A stretch of DNA of 64,000 nt from contig MNCI01005178.1 of NCBI GenBank assembly GCA_015680685.1, positions 88,303 through 152,302 on the forward strand. The letters run 5' to 3'. Source of the DNA: Gnetum montanum. Its lineage: Eukaryota > Streptophyta > Gnetopsida > Gnetales > Gnetaceae. The notes beneath the pieces are model-generated. The model was not told the origin of the DNA and made no database searches. It saw nothing but the letters and a program-made list of their open reading frames with translations. The translations under genes and the position numbers were made by a program. This document shows, piece by piece, positions 13,999 through 25,888 of the stretch (within the stretch, counting starts at the first letter, position 1; the number at the start of each line of letters is the position of its first letter).

Positions 13999-14447
13999 TT
14001 GTAATCACGACATGACCAAGGATTAGCACTTAATGTGTAACTTTAAAAAATTTGGAATACCTTATCTCTTGGGGTAGTTACACTTGGCTAAGTTTTCATC
14101 ATTGCTTGTTTGATTATTTTAATATTATTTTATTATTATCTGATTAGATAGATTACCAAAGTGTGTTGGAAGAGTTTAACTCTCATAGGTTGGTGATTTA
14201 ATATTATTTTATTTATTAAACCCATAGGCGAGTTAGAAAAATTTTAAAAAATTCTCTATCAAAAACCTAAGGTTTATGGTCCCCATAACGTAAAGCATAC
14301 CTTTGGAAGCTACAAGGTTGAAGAATAAAGTGAATTGGACAAATAGTTTAAAAGTTACAAGCTTTGGAAGATTTTTGGTTTTGAAAAATGACAAAAAATT
14401 CCCTTATGTTTGAAGTAAATGGAAAAAAATTCCTAAGTGGTGAGTGT

Positions 14448-14545
14448 TATTTATAGAGTTTTTTCCTTGCATTGACTAGGCCTCATCGACGATGCCTAGT
14501 TAACGTGGTCAGCTACATTGACTAGGCCTAGTCGATGCGACTATT
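14448..14545 (-). promoter_or_regulatory. Candidate internal promoter upstream of ORF3 (copy 2)
   Basis: On the minus strand TATAAATA (14455-14448) lies 450 bp before the ORF3 start. Upstream are GATGAGGCCT and two ATCG-type motifs (near 14540-14480). GATGAGGCCT is also found in the U3 of this element's LTR (about 10983-10992, minus strand). No transcript evidence is available; the call rests on motif match and position. Confidence 0.45.
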
Positions 14546-14559
14546 AACCACAATTGACA

Positions 14560-15850
14560 AAGTCAAAATTTAAAAAATATAAGGCATTTTTGAATAAAAT
14601 TGGAGTCAAATGGAAGCCTAAAAAGTCAAGAACACAATGAAATACATGAAGAGGATTTCAGAGTTCACAAAAGATGAAGAATGGTTGGAGAAATGCCTTA
14701 AGGAGCACACTGCTAGATACAACCAATCACGAATGCAAAATATTTGATTACAAAAATGTCCAAGGATAAGGGACCTAACTAGTCCAACTAAGAGCTATGC
14801 AAGTGGGTCCTCTCCATGGTAGACCTATGCTCTTGTTATACTTGCCTAACCTCAACTAAGGAGTTTTGGGGGCCCATAGTTGAATAATGGTTATGAAATG
14901 TTAAGGATCGAAACCTAAAGAATCTACCTCAAGATTTCAACACATAAAACTATGACATTAAAGAAAAACATGAAAACTAGTAGTGAGGTGAGTTATGGAG
15001 AGCATTGATGGATGAGATAGAGAATGAAATGGATGTTCCAATCATGGTCACATGAAGTTCCTTGTGAGTTTCATGGTTAAATGACTTGATAAAGTTCAAC
15101 CTTAGTCCAGACTAAAACCAACCACTTTCAGTGACCTTACATCACCACTCTAAGACCAGTCCATCCCCTCAAGATACAATGATTCTCCCATGGATAACCA
15201 TTGTTCCTTATTTGAGAAGAAAAGAGAAGTAGAAAGTGAGAAAGGGCCTTAGTTAGAGGGGACCTTTAGGCATGGGTAACATGTCTTTCTAGTCTCATAA
15301 CTAGTGCTTGTAGCCCATTTATTTTGTGTAAGGGGTGTGCCTTGAATTCCTATCATGTTTCTTCTTGAACATTTTATGTTTTTCATGAATTTTTGGATGG
15401 GAACCACACCATGCAATGACTTGTTCAACTTCCTAGTATTGGTAGACATGGAATGGTAAGAAATCCATTAAAACACACATGCACTCAAGAAAGTAGAGAG
15501 GCACAAAGAGTATTAAATCTCCTTGAAGTCACATCCTTTTCAAACCTTTGAATCTTTCCCAAGCTTGGAAACTACCAAGGTCACAAGTTTGTTAAAGTTT
15601 TATTAAGAAAAAGGTACCTCATATTTCCAAAACTGAGAAAACCATAAAGTAGGTGAATGGGTGAAAATGAAACCTATCTTAGTTATTGGTCATCAAAATT
15701 CAAAATTAGAAACTAGACATTAGCAATCAAAAACATTAAGTACAAACCACCATTAGTAACTAGCTACATCATCATTGAGTCCTATTAGCAATAAAGCATT
15801 TTTATTAGAAAACAAGAAAAATTCACACCAAACTAACGTAAAATATACAA
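14560..15850 (-). other. Non-coding spacer between pol and ORF3 of A2
   Basis: Long non-coding segment alignable by eye with 33.3-34.6 kb of element P and 61.9-63.1 kb of element E (minus). It contains the conserved box read on the minus strand as CCATGGAGAGGACCCACTTG near 14818-14799. No convincing ORF. Confidence 0.6.
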
Positions 15851-15854
15851 TAAA

Positions 15855-15985
15855 TTGTAAAAATATTTAAGAAAAATAAAACATACTAATGATGTTGTAA
15901 AACAAAAATTTGGAAAAATAACAAAGTGTGAAATAAAAATGGTATAAAAACAAACAAAGTGTAAAACAAAAAAGTAGAAAAATTG
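15855..15985 (-). repeat. T-rich minisatellite after pol of A2
   Basis: Decayed tandem units of about 15 bp related to TTTTGTTTTACACATT on the minus strand. Equivalent arrays lie at 33080-33190 (+) and 55805-56010 (-), always just after the post-integrase purine-rich site. Confidence 0.6.
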
Positions 15986-16012
15986 AAGAGTCATTTATAT
16001 AGTTAGCATGGA

Positions 16013-16036
16013 GGTCCATCTTCCCTATGACTAAGT
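16013..16036 (-). promoter_or_regulatory. Internal purine-rich site (PPT-like) in A2
   Basis: Minus strand reads AACTTAGTCATAGGGAAGATGG. The intact form in other copies is ARTCATGGGGGAGATGGCC. It resembles the element's terminal polypurine tract context (ATTCARTCATGGGGGTA) and lies just after the integrase region. A function as a second plus-strand primer is inference. Confidence 0.4.
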
Positions 16037-16079
16037 TGAAAGGAGGAGATTCGAAAGATTGAGTGTGGTTGTCCATTTG

Positions 16080-18900
16080 ATGAGGTGTTGATTGCACTAG
16101 CTTGCATGGGCTCATGGAAAGGTTTAACTTGTTGCATGTTGACCAATTGTTTCTTGTGTGGGCTTTCAAGTGTATAGATTAACATTTCTCCAAAAGAAAA
16201 AGTTTCATAAATGATGTAAGGCCATTCCCACTATGTGTGTGGGGTTCCAGTAGAGAACCTTATATTTAGGTTGAAATTTCACTTTCTTTATTCTAAGTTC
16301 ATGGTGTTGTTTACTCAATGCTTTGTGTACTTCATCTAACATGCTAAGGTTTATTAATGTCTCTTTTTGTGCTAGGCATAGTTCAAGTTCAAGGTCAAAA
16401 GCTATTGAAAGTGTATGAACCTTGGATTGAATTGGCAAAGTTGGTAATTTTTCGTACACCAACTCATAGGGAGAGTAGCCTATAGGCAATTTCCATGTCG
16501 AGCAGCATGTCCAAAGGGAATCATTAAGTTTTGTGCTTCAATCTCTACTATATTTGCTAATTGTTCTCATTAATATTCTCACAATCTTCCTATTGGTAAC
16601 CTTTGCTTAACCATTGGCTTGGGGTGGTGGGGTGTTGTTAATTTATGTTTAACCCCCAAGCATTACATGAGCTTTCGAAAAGTAGCATCTATAAAATGAG
16701 TACCATTATCAGCAATTAATGGACATAGCACTCCAAACTTGTTTACAAAATATTGTTGTACAAACCATGCAATAGTGAATGATGTACAATTGATGTAGGT
16801 TGCTGCTTCTACTCATTTTGTACAATGGTCAATAGCAACTATTATGTAGACCTTTCCATTTGACATGGGTGTGATGGGATCCATGAATTCTATGACCTAG
16901 ATGTCAAAGGGTTCTAGTGGTTGGATCCACTACTGAGGTTCCTCCATTCAAGCGATCATCCCACCATCTTGTTGATAGCATTCATAATAGCAGATAAATT
17001 GGTGGGAATCCTTGAAGATTGTTGGCTGATAGCACACTGCCATTAGGATTTTAATGACAGTGCATCTCCCTACATAGTGTCCCCCACAAGGACCCTCATG
17101 AGCATCCTGTAGAATGCATAGTTGGTCAACATCAAGAACATACCAATGAACTAGGACATTGACACACACACCTTGTAAAGATGTCCATTAATCTCCATAA
17201 AGTATTTGGCCTAATGAAGAAACTATTATTTCTTCCAGTGGTCTAACTCTTATGACATATCTTGAGTGAGAAGATAAGTAAGGATGCCATTGTACCATTT
17301 TGGTTCAGTGGGCACTTATTCATTTATTACACCAACAAAGAGGAATTCATCAGGAAATTGATCAAAGAGTGAACTCTCATCCTCTTTGTTATCCCATTGT
17401 AACTAAGATAAGTGATCAGCAACCATATTCTCAATTCCCTTTCAATTTACCATTGTGAGATTAAACTCCTGCAAGATCAGTAGCCACTGTATGACATGGG
17501 GGCTCACTATTGGTTTGTTCATTAAGAAGAGAATGACATTTTGATCAGTGTGCACAAACACCTTATATCCAAGCACATCGTGCCTGAATTTCTCCAAAGC
17601 ATATACCATGAGCATCAACTCTTTCTCTATCATGATGTAATTGAGATGTTCCCCCACAATGCTTTAGCTTGCATAGTTAATGTAATATGGATGTTTTTGA
17701 TTATTCAACAATGTAAGCATAGCTCCCAAGGCATAGTTTGATGCATCCATCATGATTTGAAATGGATGGGACCAATCAGGTGCTTGTAGAATTAGAGTCT
17801 CTACAAGCTTCTCCTTAAGTTTTTGGAATGCCTTTTCGCATTTCTTGGTCCATATGAATGAAGCATCTTCCTTTGTAAGCTTGACCAATGGTTTCACGAT
17901 CTTAGAGAAATTCTCTATGAATCACTCCTAGTAGCTAGTGTGTCCAATGAATGAATAGACATCTTTAATAGTTTTTGGTTGATGGGTTATTCCTTGGATG
18001 ACCTAAATATTTTCAAGGTCCACCTCAATCCCTATTTAAGAAATTCTATGCCCCAACACAATGCCCTCCTAGACCATGGGATGATCCTTTTGCCAATTGA
18101 GCTGAAGATTAGTCTCTATGCATCTTTTAAGCACTTGATCAAGGTAGTCTAGGGCTTTCTTGAATGTAGCACCATAGGTAGAGAATTAATCCATGAAGAA
18201 TTCCATCCCACTACCAATTTGTTGTTGAAAAACACTCAGGACAAGGTATTGGAAAGTTTCAAGGGCATTGTATAGACCAAAGGGCATCTTATGATATGAA
18301 AATGTCCCTCAGGGACTTGTGAATTTTGTTTTGGCTTGATCCTAAGGCATGATCTAAATTTGATTATTACAACTATAACAATTGAAGAAGCTATAATAGC
18401 AATTCCTAGAAATGGTTTCCAAAACTTGGTCTACAAATGGTAGTAGAAAATGATCTTTAAATGTTGCATGTTCCATAACCTAAAATCAATATAGATCCAC
18501 CATTTTCCACCTTTCTTTGGCACAATTAGAAGTGAGCTAACCCAATTTCTATCCCCAATTGGATAGATGAACCCCACCTTAAGGAGTTGGTCAATTTCCT
18601 CTTTGATGATCTGCTTTAGTTTGGGGTTCAACCACCACTGCAGTTGTCATTTTAGCTTTATGTTTGGATTAGTGTAGATGCGATACTAGCATATCCTAGG
18701 ATCAATCTCTGTGAGTTTAGGATATGACCAAGCAAAGGCTATTGGCCATTTGTTGAGTAACAACATCCTTTTATGCTCAAGAGCAAGATTAACATTAATT
18801 ATCATTGGCTTGTCATTTTTTAGAAATGCATATTCCATGTCAGTAGGTAGAGTTTTTAAATCTAAGGGCTTCTATTTAAAACTGTTAGGGATTTCCAACT
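16080..18900 (-). pseudogene. Pol remnant: RT, RNase H and integrase of A2
   Basis: RT begins near 18680 with NPKLKQIIKEEIDQLL (18631-18431 open) and continues to about 17930. The catalytic box reads Phe-Met-Asp-stop near 18195-18183, so the second catalytic Asp is lost. RNase H is seen at 17897-17442 with DASNYALGAML and HTDQNVILFLMNKP. Integrase starts with a zinc-binding region at 17169-16948: His...His in DAHEGPCGGHYVGR, then CYECYQQDGG. It ends with a linker (16489-16205) around GYSPYELVYEKLPTLPIQ. Several frameshifts and stops; not functional. Confidence 0.85.
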
Positions 18901-18999
18901 CTTCCCAATTGGTATCATTAGGTTCATCATTAGAGAATTAGCAATGAACTTGCTCTAGTTCATCCATGCCTTTAACATAGGCATAAGTTAAGCTCTCAA

Positions 19000-19760
19000 T
19001 AGGTTCCATGCAAAGTGTGCTACTCTTAGAATTAGTTGTCACCCACTGGGTGCCCTCTTTTTTTTTTGGCTACTATGTACAGGCACTTATGGGTTTTGGA
19101 TTCATCTATGCATTGTCTGCATGCTTTGATTGATGTGCTTTTAACAGACTATAGTTTCTACACATAGTTGTACCTTTTATCATTGTACACGATGCATGGA
19201 ACTTTCTTCTTCTTGATCTTCCTTAGTTCATTTTCATTTGAAATCTCCAGGGAAGCATCTCTAATGCCTATTCGTGCATAAATAGTGCTTAACCAAGCCC
19301 TTCCCATAATAATTAGGAAGTCTCCCTGCAATTATTAACTTTGATTACTAGAAAATCGATAAGATATAACCACCCATGAACAGTGTTCATGATGTTCTCC
19401 ACTAGTCCCAAAGGAATAGTGATGGACTAATTTGCCAATTCTAAATGGATGTTACTCTTCTTGAGAGGAGACAGGTTTTAGGCATTGTACATTTTGTGAA
19501 ATATCATATTAACTCTAGAACCTGAGTCAAGAAGAGCCTTGCATGGCTCATTCCTAGCAATAAATAGATGAGAGGACTTCTAGGATCAACTCTTTTCCTA
19601 GAAAATTTTCTAGTCTTGATCCAATCAGATACAATGTGGGTTAACATAACTATGTAGATTTTGGGAGGTATTTGGTTTGAAGGGCTCTTGAAAGGAATGG
19701 ATGCATAGGATGAAGGAGATACAAGGTGACTAGCCACATAAGTAGGTGATGGCTTAGTAG
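19000..19760 (-). pseudogene. Protease remnant of A2
   Basis: The aspartic protease motif reads ALLDSGSRVNM with the DSG triad at 19528-19520, the only one of three readable copies that keeps Gly. Upstream, in another frame because of an indel, is the conserved lead-in MLTHIVSDWIK (near 19650). Downstream GDFLIIMGRAWLS-type sequence (near 19320-19290) is the family's flap-side motif. Interrupted by stops. Confidence 0.75.
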
Positions 19761-22099
19761 GGCTATTGGTTCAAAAAAATTATCTTTTACAGGATCTGGG
19801 TTCCGAACAACTTGGCTAAGGAGCTGACTATAAGTTAATGGCCCTAGTAGCATTACATTGCTATGGCTACATGGAAATTTTTCCTTGCATGGATGGAGCA
19901 TGTGGCAACTAGGTTGAGGGTTGAGAAGCATGTGCTGAAGGTTGAGAAGGATGATAGGAATATGGGGTTTCCCCTCCAGTAGATGGAGAACAGGCTCTAT
20001 AATACTCTAGAGGATAGTAGTACTGCTGAAAAGAAGCATGACTAGAAGAGTCACGCTGAGATATTGGTTCTTGAACATAGAACACATACGAATCTAGCTA
20101 CCTGTAAGGGTACTATTACCTTGGTGGTGGCATCCCCCACGATTGTTGGTGTTTCCACTGCTGATGCTGCTCTTATGGTTTTGGTGGAGCTCTACTTGGA
20201 TAATAAGCTTGTTGTTGTTGGTGGAACTACCTTGGGTTTCCTTGAGGATAAGGAAACCTTCTAGGTGCTTACCTTCATGCTAGTCTAGAATTCAAAGCAT
20301 ACACCCCATATTTTTGTAAGTGTGAAACAATAGGGCAACATCCCTTAGGATGTTCATATTGGCAGATGTCACACCCACCATCATCATCTGATTCTGACTC
20401 CACAACCTCTTTTATTGCTACAACCTTGCCCTTACCCCTTTGGTAGGCACATTCAGCTACTTTCCTTCTCCTACAATCACAATCATTACCTTGTTCTTTG
20501 GATTCTTATATAATTTTTAGAGTATTTTGAAATATTTTATCTAAATATTCCCACATTTTGTCAACCTTAACATAAATTTCATATACAGATTTGTAAATTA
20601 GCAAGATTTTTCATTGAACCACCTCATCAAGTGGTGCTTCCCCCTCACTATCATAGAATCTAACCTCCCTTTTTCTAATGGAATGATCTCAATTATACTC
20701 CTTAGGACTTTCTTATTTTCTCAACTCACCTTCTTCTTTTGCAACTTGCTTAATTGGCCTTTGAATTTGATGGTCTCTTAGATTTGACAGTGTTCCTTGG
20801 GTGTAGACCCAAAGAGCTCTCCTCATTTTGAATTGGAGCCCATCTATGATATGGCAAAGCTACTCCCATTGAGAATAACCATGGCCAAGACATTTGTGCA
20901 AAAGGGAATAATCCCTACCCATGGATACATCTAAAGCTTCATGTGTTCCTTGTTGCCAGCCTCAGATTTGCTTTCTCAAATTGAACACTCTAGAGTACAT
21001 CTAATATTTATCATTGAATAGCTCAAGCATTGTACTCCATTTGTGAATTGATTTTGGCTCTAAGGAGTGGTACCAACATTTAGGTTCTTTTATGAGTGTC
21101 TTGAGGAATAGCTTAAGTTTTTCCAGTCATTTTCTATGCTTGGAAAGGCATAAGCATTGTGAAAGACCTAAAGATGGGTCTATGGATTTGAGTTATATCC
21201 CCTCTCAAATTTGGGGATATTATTCATGTCAAACTACTTGATTATGTTATCTTTCATATGCCTAGTTGGGATCCTGACTACCTCTATAATGTTCAACATG
21301 CTTTGAGTTGCTAGCAAGGGCTCATAATCATCATGATTTTAATAATGCCTATGACATTCCCTGCTACCTCTTCAATCATGATGAGGTCTGTGATCATTTT
21401 TCCATCATTCACCTCCATCACAATTTCATTCCCTACAATTTTGATTAGATTCAGAGGAGGAAGGAAAAGATGTAGATGAAGAGGATGAAGATGAAGGAAG
21501 ACTACCACCACCATAGTGTTTGCCACCTTCTCTCTACTTGTCATAGCCATGATCATCATATCTTCTATCATCATGATGCTTGCTCAAGCCCCTACATTGA
21601 CTGCCACTTTTGCCTAAACCTAGATAGTTGATAGTGGGCTGCAGATTTGAATTCAAGCCCCATCACCAACGTCAAGGGGTGGAGAATCTTCATGTTGAGA
21701 ACCTCTAGAGGGAGGATCCTTATTGTCATTTTGATTTAGCAAGAACAAGAGGTTAGTGGATCATTTCCCATTCATAACTTCATGGTGCTTCTCCTGGTGC
21801 TGATCTCATTTGCATTGTGTTTCTGTGGGATGGTAGTCTCGATAGTTATGGTCTTACACAATGTATTCATCATGGAGATCCTAGATGCCCAACCTCTTAA
21901 GAGTTTGGAGTAGCATCCCAGGAACAGATTGGTTGGGAGGCAATGCAACATTTCCCTCCATAGCTCTCCACCACAATTTCTCATCCTGATGTAGGCTAAA
22001 GGTGAAATCAAGTACAAACTCATCTAGATGAGTGTACATCACTTTGAATTCTTAGGGCACTGGTGGTTTTGAATCATCATGCCTGTGAGAAGAAGACAT
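19760..22099 (-). pseudogene. Gag remnant of A2
   Basis: Start ATG at 22099 begins MSSSHRHDD, like the plus copy at 28334. The middle (about 21300-20760) matches the capsid-like region of element D. A zinc knuckle at 20375-20335 reads CDICQYEHPKGCC, i.e. C-x2-C-x3-H-x4-C when the last Cys is used. A Gln/Pro/Tyr-rich tail follows to about 19800. Stops and frameshifts throughout. Confidence 0.75.
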
Positions 22100-22247
22100 T
22101 TTGGATTAGAGAAAAATTCAATGTGCTTTAATTATGATAATTATTATTATTATTATTATTTTCAAATGATTACGACCTTAGGGTTCATTCTAATGATCTT
22201 AAATAATATACACTAAGTCCTAGATAATGCATGTATCAAACTACAAA

Positions 22248-22265
22248 TCCTTGACAATGGTGCCA
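22248..22265 (-). other. Primer-binding site of A2 (tRNA-Asp-like)
   Basis: Minus strand TGGCACCATTGTCAAGGA lies one base inside the 5' LTR. It differs from the complement of the plant tRNA-Asp 3' end (TGGCGCCGTTGCCGGGGA) at five sites, all C/T or G/A transitions. Confidence 0.75.
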
Positions 22266-22266
22266 A

Positions 22267-22921
22267 TGATGAATGACGAGTAGACCCTACACCCAACCAT
22301 ACAAATCATTAAGCATTCATGCATGATCTAGTCAAATTCCATGGACTTATAGCCTTCTAAGCACACTAGTCTCTAGGAAGTGAAACCAACCATTGCAATC
22401 ATTATCTTCCCAATTATACTTGTGAAATGCAAATATATGATTAAGTGCAACTAAGGCATATGATTTTTATAATTTTTATATTTTATGTTTTAAGTTTCCT
22501 AAGAATAAAGAATAATGAATAAAATAAAATACTTAAGTTGCTAATTTAATCTAATATGCTACAGCTAAGTAATCCTAACATAAGCATACATTCCCACTTG
22601 TCATACATATCCTGAACACGTTTAATGCTACTGAGTTACTAAACATTAAGCGTTACTAGGATTACCAAGCATCAAACATATGCTTGAAGTCATTGTACTT
22701 ATGTGCTTAATTTATTACTATTTAATATAGCTTAATTTAGCTTAATTACTCAAACAAATAAAGGAAATTGCATAAAACATTAAATGCATAAATAAACTAT
22801 TAATGTATTTCAAAGTGATACAAGGTTTATCAAAAAGCTCATCTTTATTGTCGCACACACTACTATACTCAAGTACAACAGTACTCAAATAAAGATCTAT
22901 ATACTCTTTGACTCCTATTGT
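22267..22921 (-). mobile_element. 5' LTR of A2, truncated
   Basis: Aligns with 10120-10790 from TGATGAATGACGAG onward and then breaks at ACTCCTATTGTG (about 22921), where an unrelated short repeat begins. The TATA box and U3 motifs are missing, so this end could not drive transcription. Confidence 0.8.
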
Positions 22922-22924
22922 GTC

Positions 22925-23050
22925 ATGCTTTTGATTTGGAAGCTCCAAGTCATGGCTTTGATTCTAGTGGGTAATGTTGAGTTATATAAAGTTCTATTCA
23001 ACTATATATCTTGGGGTGCACCTATGTTTCACTTATTTAAGTTCCAACAC
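22925..23050 (+). repeat. Short dispersed repeat (MITE- or foldback-like)
   Basis: About 100 bp (from TTTGATTCTAGTG to TTTAAGTTCC) match the reverse complement of 52140-52260 and share a core with 52255-52305. It abuts the break in the A2 5' LTR. Confidence 0.55.
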
Positions 23051-24084
23051 ATACACCTTCCTCCCCCCTTCCTCCCTTCACCCCCACCCCCTCCCACATG
23101 ATACAATAAAATATAACCTTATGCTCAAGAACAAAGCATATGAAAATAACAAACCTAAGATCCTAGGTTCAAAAAACCATAGTGTTATAATACATAACCA
23201 AATTGAAGTTTGAGACATTTGATCCATCTAAATGTTTCACTATTCCATGCACACGAGGACACACACTAAATTTAGAACAAGGTAATATGAATAAAATAAA
23301 GGAAACCCACTAATCAAATTTGACGATCACAAAAGTCCAAAATAACTACACCAAGCCCAACACACAAACAAAACTCTATCTTGGACTAGCAAACATCCAA
23401 TCCCAAGCACCAAGAATATCCACAAGGCCAAATTTTTCTCCTAGATAAATCCATAAGCTCTAAAATTCACAAGAGAAGCAACAACAATAATGAAGGATTT
23501 CACAAGATGTACATAGAAGAAATGATCAAGGAGAAAGAAGAAAATGAAATTTTTTCATATTTTTATAAAATATGAAATATAAAATATAAAATAAATGAGA
23601 CAATTTCAAAAGTCTAACTAATATTTTTTCAATTCAACTAATGTACTCAATGTTCATAACCCATAACAATCACATGGGAACTTCAAGCTAAAAATCAATT
23701 GAACCCCCACAAATGTTATCATACATACATCATATTCACATTCCAAATATAAACCCAAACATTACTAGGTATCACCACATAACTCATATGCATAAATACT
23801 AAGCATGATCTATAAATGATAAACACGTATCAAACTATCTCTCATGTCCTTGATCCTCTATCCCTACCAACCACAACTTTTATCTAATACATTCCATCAT
23901 ATAATGATAAATGGAACATCAAAAGTTATATATAATAAGATATCTTAAAGCATCTCAAATCAACATAAAATCACAAGCTAACTATCCAAATCCATACCTC
24001 TAATTGTACCCACATACACATGTAAAACAAGACATCATACTATCTCCTCTTCCTTGAGCATCTTCTTCTAAGAAGTTCTTAAGA
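23051..24084. repeat. Non-coding repeat sequence
   Basis: No gene. The block 23249-23540 is clearly related to 45374-45640 (shared ACACGAGGA-ACACACTAA start and the CACAAGAGAAGCAA stretch), so it belongs to another dispersed family. An AT-rich run lies at 23560-23600. Possibly the LTR or 3' end of the chromodomain element to the right. Confidence 0.5.
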
Positions 24085-24560
24085 TGTGCAACCTTCATAT
24101 CCATTTCCACTTCACAAGTTGTCTCCTAGGATCAATGTATGCTTCACAATACCTTTATCATTAGAACAATCCTACTTTGCAATTGTTGAACCATATAGTC
24201 CATAATATGCATTGGCCTCTCCACATATGAAATGTGTGGCTCTAATAATACATTAGAATAATCAATCCCATTCCACTCATTGGGCACATACTATTTGAAC
24301 ATGGAGACATGAAACATAATCATGTACATCCACTAACTATGGAGGTAATCTTAATCAATAGGCCATCTTGCCAACCCTCTACATTACCTCAAAGAATCCA
24401 GCATATGTTAGAGCCAACTTTCACTTCCAGCCAAATTGCACAAGGTCCTTCAAAGGAGAAGTATGAAGGAATACATAATCCTAGATAGTAAAATCTAAAG
24501 ATCTCTTACTTTAATAAACACATTTCTTGCCTAGCATAGGTCATGCAAAACCAAACTTGG
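24085..24560 (-). pseudogene. Chromovirus integrase end and chromodomain remnant
   Basis: The minus strand can be read, with stops and shifts, as the C-terminal part of a Ty3/gypsy integrase (about 24540-24340, around SFEGPCAIW and GNVEGWQDGLLIK), then LEPHISYVERPMHIMDYMVQ (about 24260-24195) and a chromodomain-like end KVLWSIH...ETTCEVEMD (about 24150-24090). This corresponds to the pattern KVLWxNH...EATWE of Tekay/Del-type chromoviruses. It is a different lineage from the Athila-like elements that surround it. Confidence 0.6.
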
Positions 24561-24718
24561 ATCATCCTAACTTGCTTTATGATCTATACCACCACATCTA
24601 TGCTTACCTACTAGTGATCCTCTTTAGCATTCCAACATACAATGATGTCCTACATAACATATCATATAATATCTCATATAGTATTGCTCACAAAGTCTTA
24701 TGATACAAGTGTCCCATG

Positions 24719-25782
24719 TGATGAGGCATCCAATGGTGTTTTTGTATCTACTTATAAGTTGGGATGTGTAAAGTTATTTATATGCACTCAAACCTAAAAT
24801 CAGGGCTTATTTGGTAAGTGGTGATGCATAATTGACACTGCATCATGTGGTATGCTACCTTACCTCATGCAAAACCTCACCACTTCCATTACAAATCTAG
24901 AAACTATAAATACCCAAAGGGGAAAGCTCAAAATCATCATTGGCTGTTGAATTTTCTTTAATGTAAGAGCTTTTCCTCCTAGCTTTGGCAAGGGTACAAC
25001 TTATTCTCTTTTGTATTTTTAAGACATCACTTCACTATGCAACAAAACTTTATTGGAGTGTTATCATGCTTTCATAATCCAAAACTATTTGGTTAACATA
25101 AAGTCAAGCATTTGTGCAATGAATAAAGCTTATTTTGATTTCCTTAATTTTTCAATTTTTATTTTATTAAATCTTAATAAGGATATTTCATTAATGAATT
25201 TATTTTAAAAATTTAGAAATTATAATTGATTAATTCTTTTAGAGAGATTAGCATAGTTTTGTGGAGCATTATGATGATTCCACCTTGCCCAAGAAGGTCA
25301 TACCTATACAAAATGATGTTAGATCATCGAGAGTGTGATTAAGGAGATTTTACCACTTTTATATGTTAGTGTCACATTTATCCCATCAAGGACTAAGGCA
25401 TGGTTTGCATGTGTGTTATATTTTCACATTACACTTAACCCCTAAGAGATTGTTATGTGAAGGTGTGTTTTGGTTTTTTTTTTTTTCTATATACATTATG
25501 CCTATTCAACCAGGGATTACAATGGGTTTTAATTATTGTTGTATCTTTACATTTATAAAATACATAAAAATTATAAAATTATAAATATCTTGATTTTTCA
25601 CCATGGCAACATTTGCTTCTTCACTTATATCATATGTATTGCGATATATTCATTTATTAGACATAATAATATATGAGTAAACTTTGTAGTTCACATTCCC
25701 ATGATCTTCAGTGTTTATGACCAATTCACTACACATATCATTAATAAACATCTTATGGTTTTGACCAAAGGGGCCCCTATCA
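24719..25782 (+). mobile_element. 5' LTR of element B (1064 bp)
   Basis: Starts TGATGAGGCATCCAATGG, ends CCCCTATCA. Matches 44453-45200. TATA box TATAAATA at 24905-24912, preceded by GGTGATGCAT...CATCATGTGG motifs rather than the GATATC or ATCGATG motifs of the other subfamilies. Confidence 0.85.
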
Positions 25783-25783
25783 T

Positions 25784-25801
25784 TGGCACCATTACCAAGG
25801 A
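25784..25801 (+). other. Primer-binding site of B (tRNA-Asp-like)
   Basis: TGGCACCATTACCAAGGA follows the LTR after one base; transitions separate it from TGGCGCCGTTGCCGGGGA. Confidence 0.75.
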
Positions 25802-25888
25802 AGGTGTTTGTGAATTGCTTATTTTACTTGTACATTTATAATTTTCCTTTTTAGTTGATTTTGTAGGAAATAAAGGATCAATTCAACC

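Larger units (their letters stand above)
10120..22921 (-). mobile_element. Near full-length Ty3/gypsy element A2 (Athila-like)
   Basis: On the minus strand the order is 5' LTR (22267-22921, truncated), primer-binding site (22248-22265), gag from 22099, protease (DSG at 19528-19520), RT, RNase H, integrase (to about 16080), a purine-rich internal site, a T-rich minisatellite, a long spacer, ORF3 (13998-11109), polypurine tract and 3' LTR (10120-11019). The 5' LTR stops at about 22921, roughly 250 bp short of its U3 end, so no target duplication can be checked. All ORFs carry stops and frameshifts. The gene order and extra 3' ORF fit the Athila branch. Confidence 0.85.
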
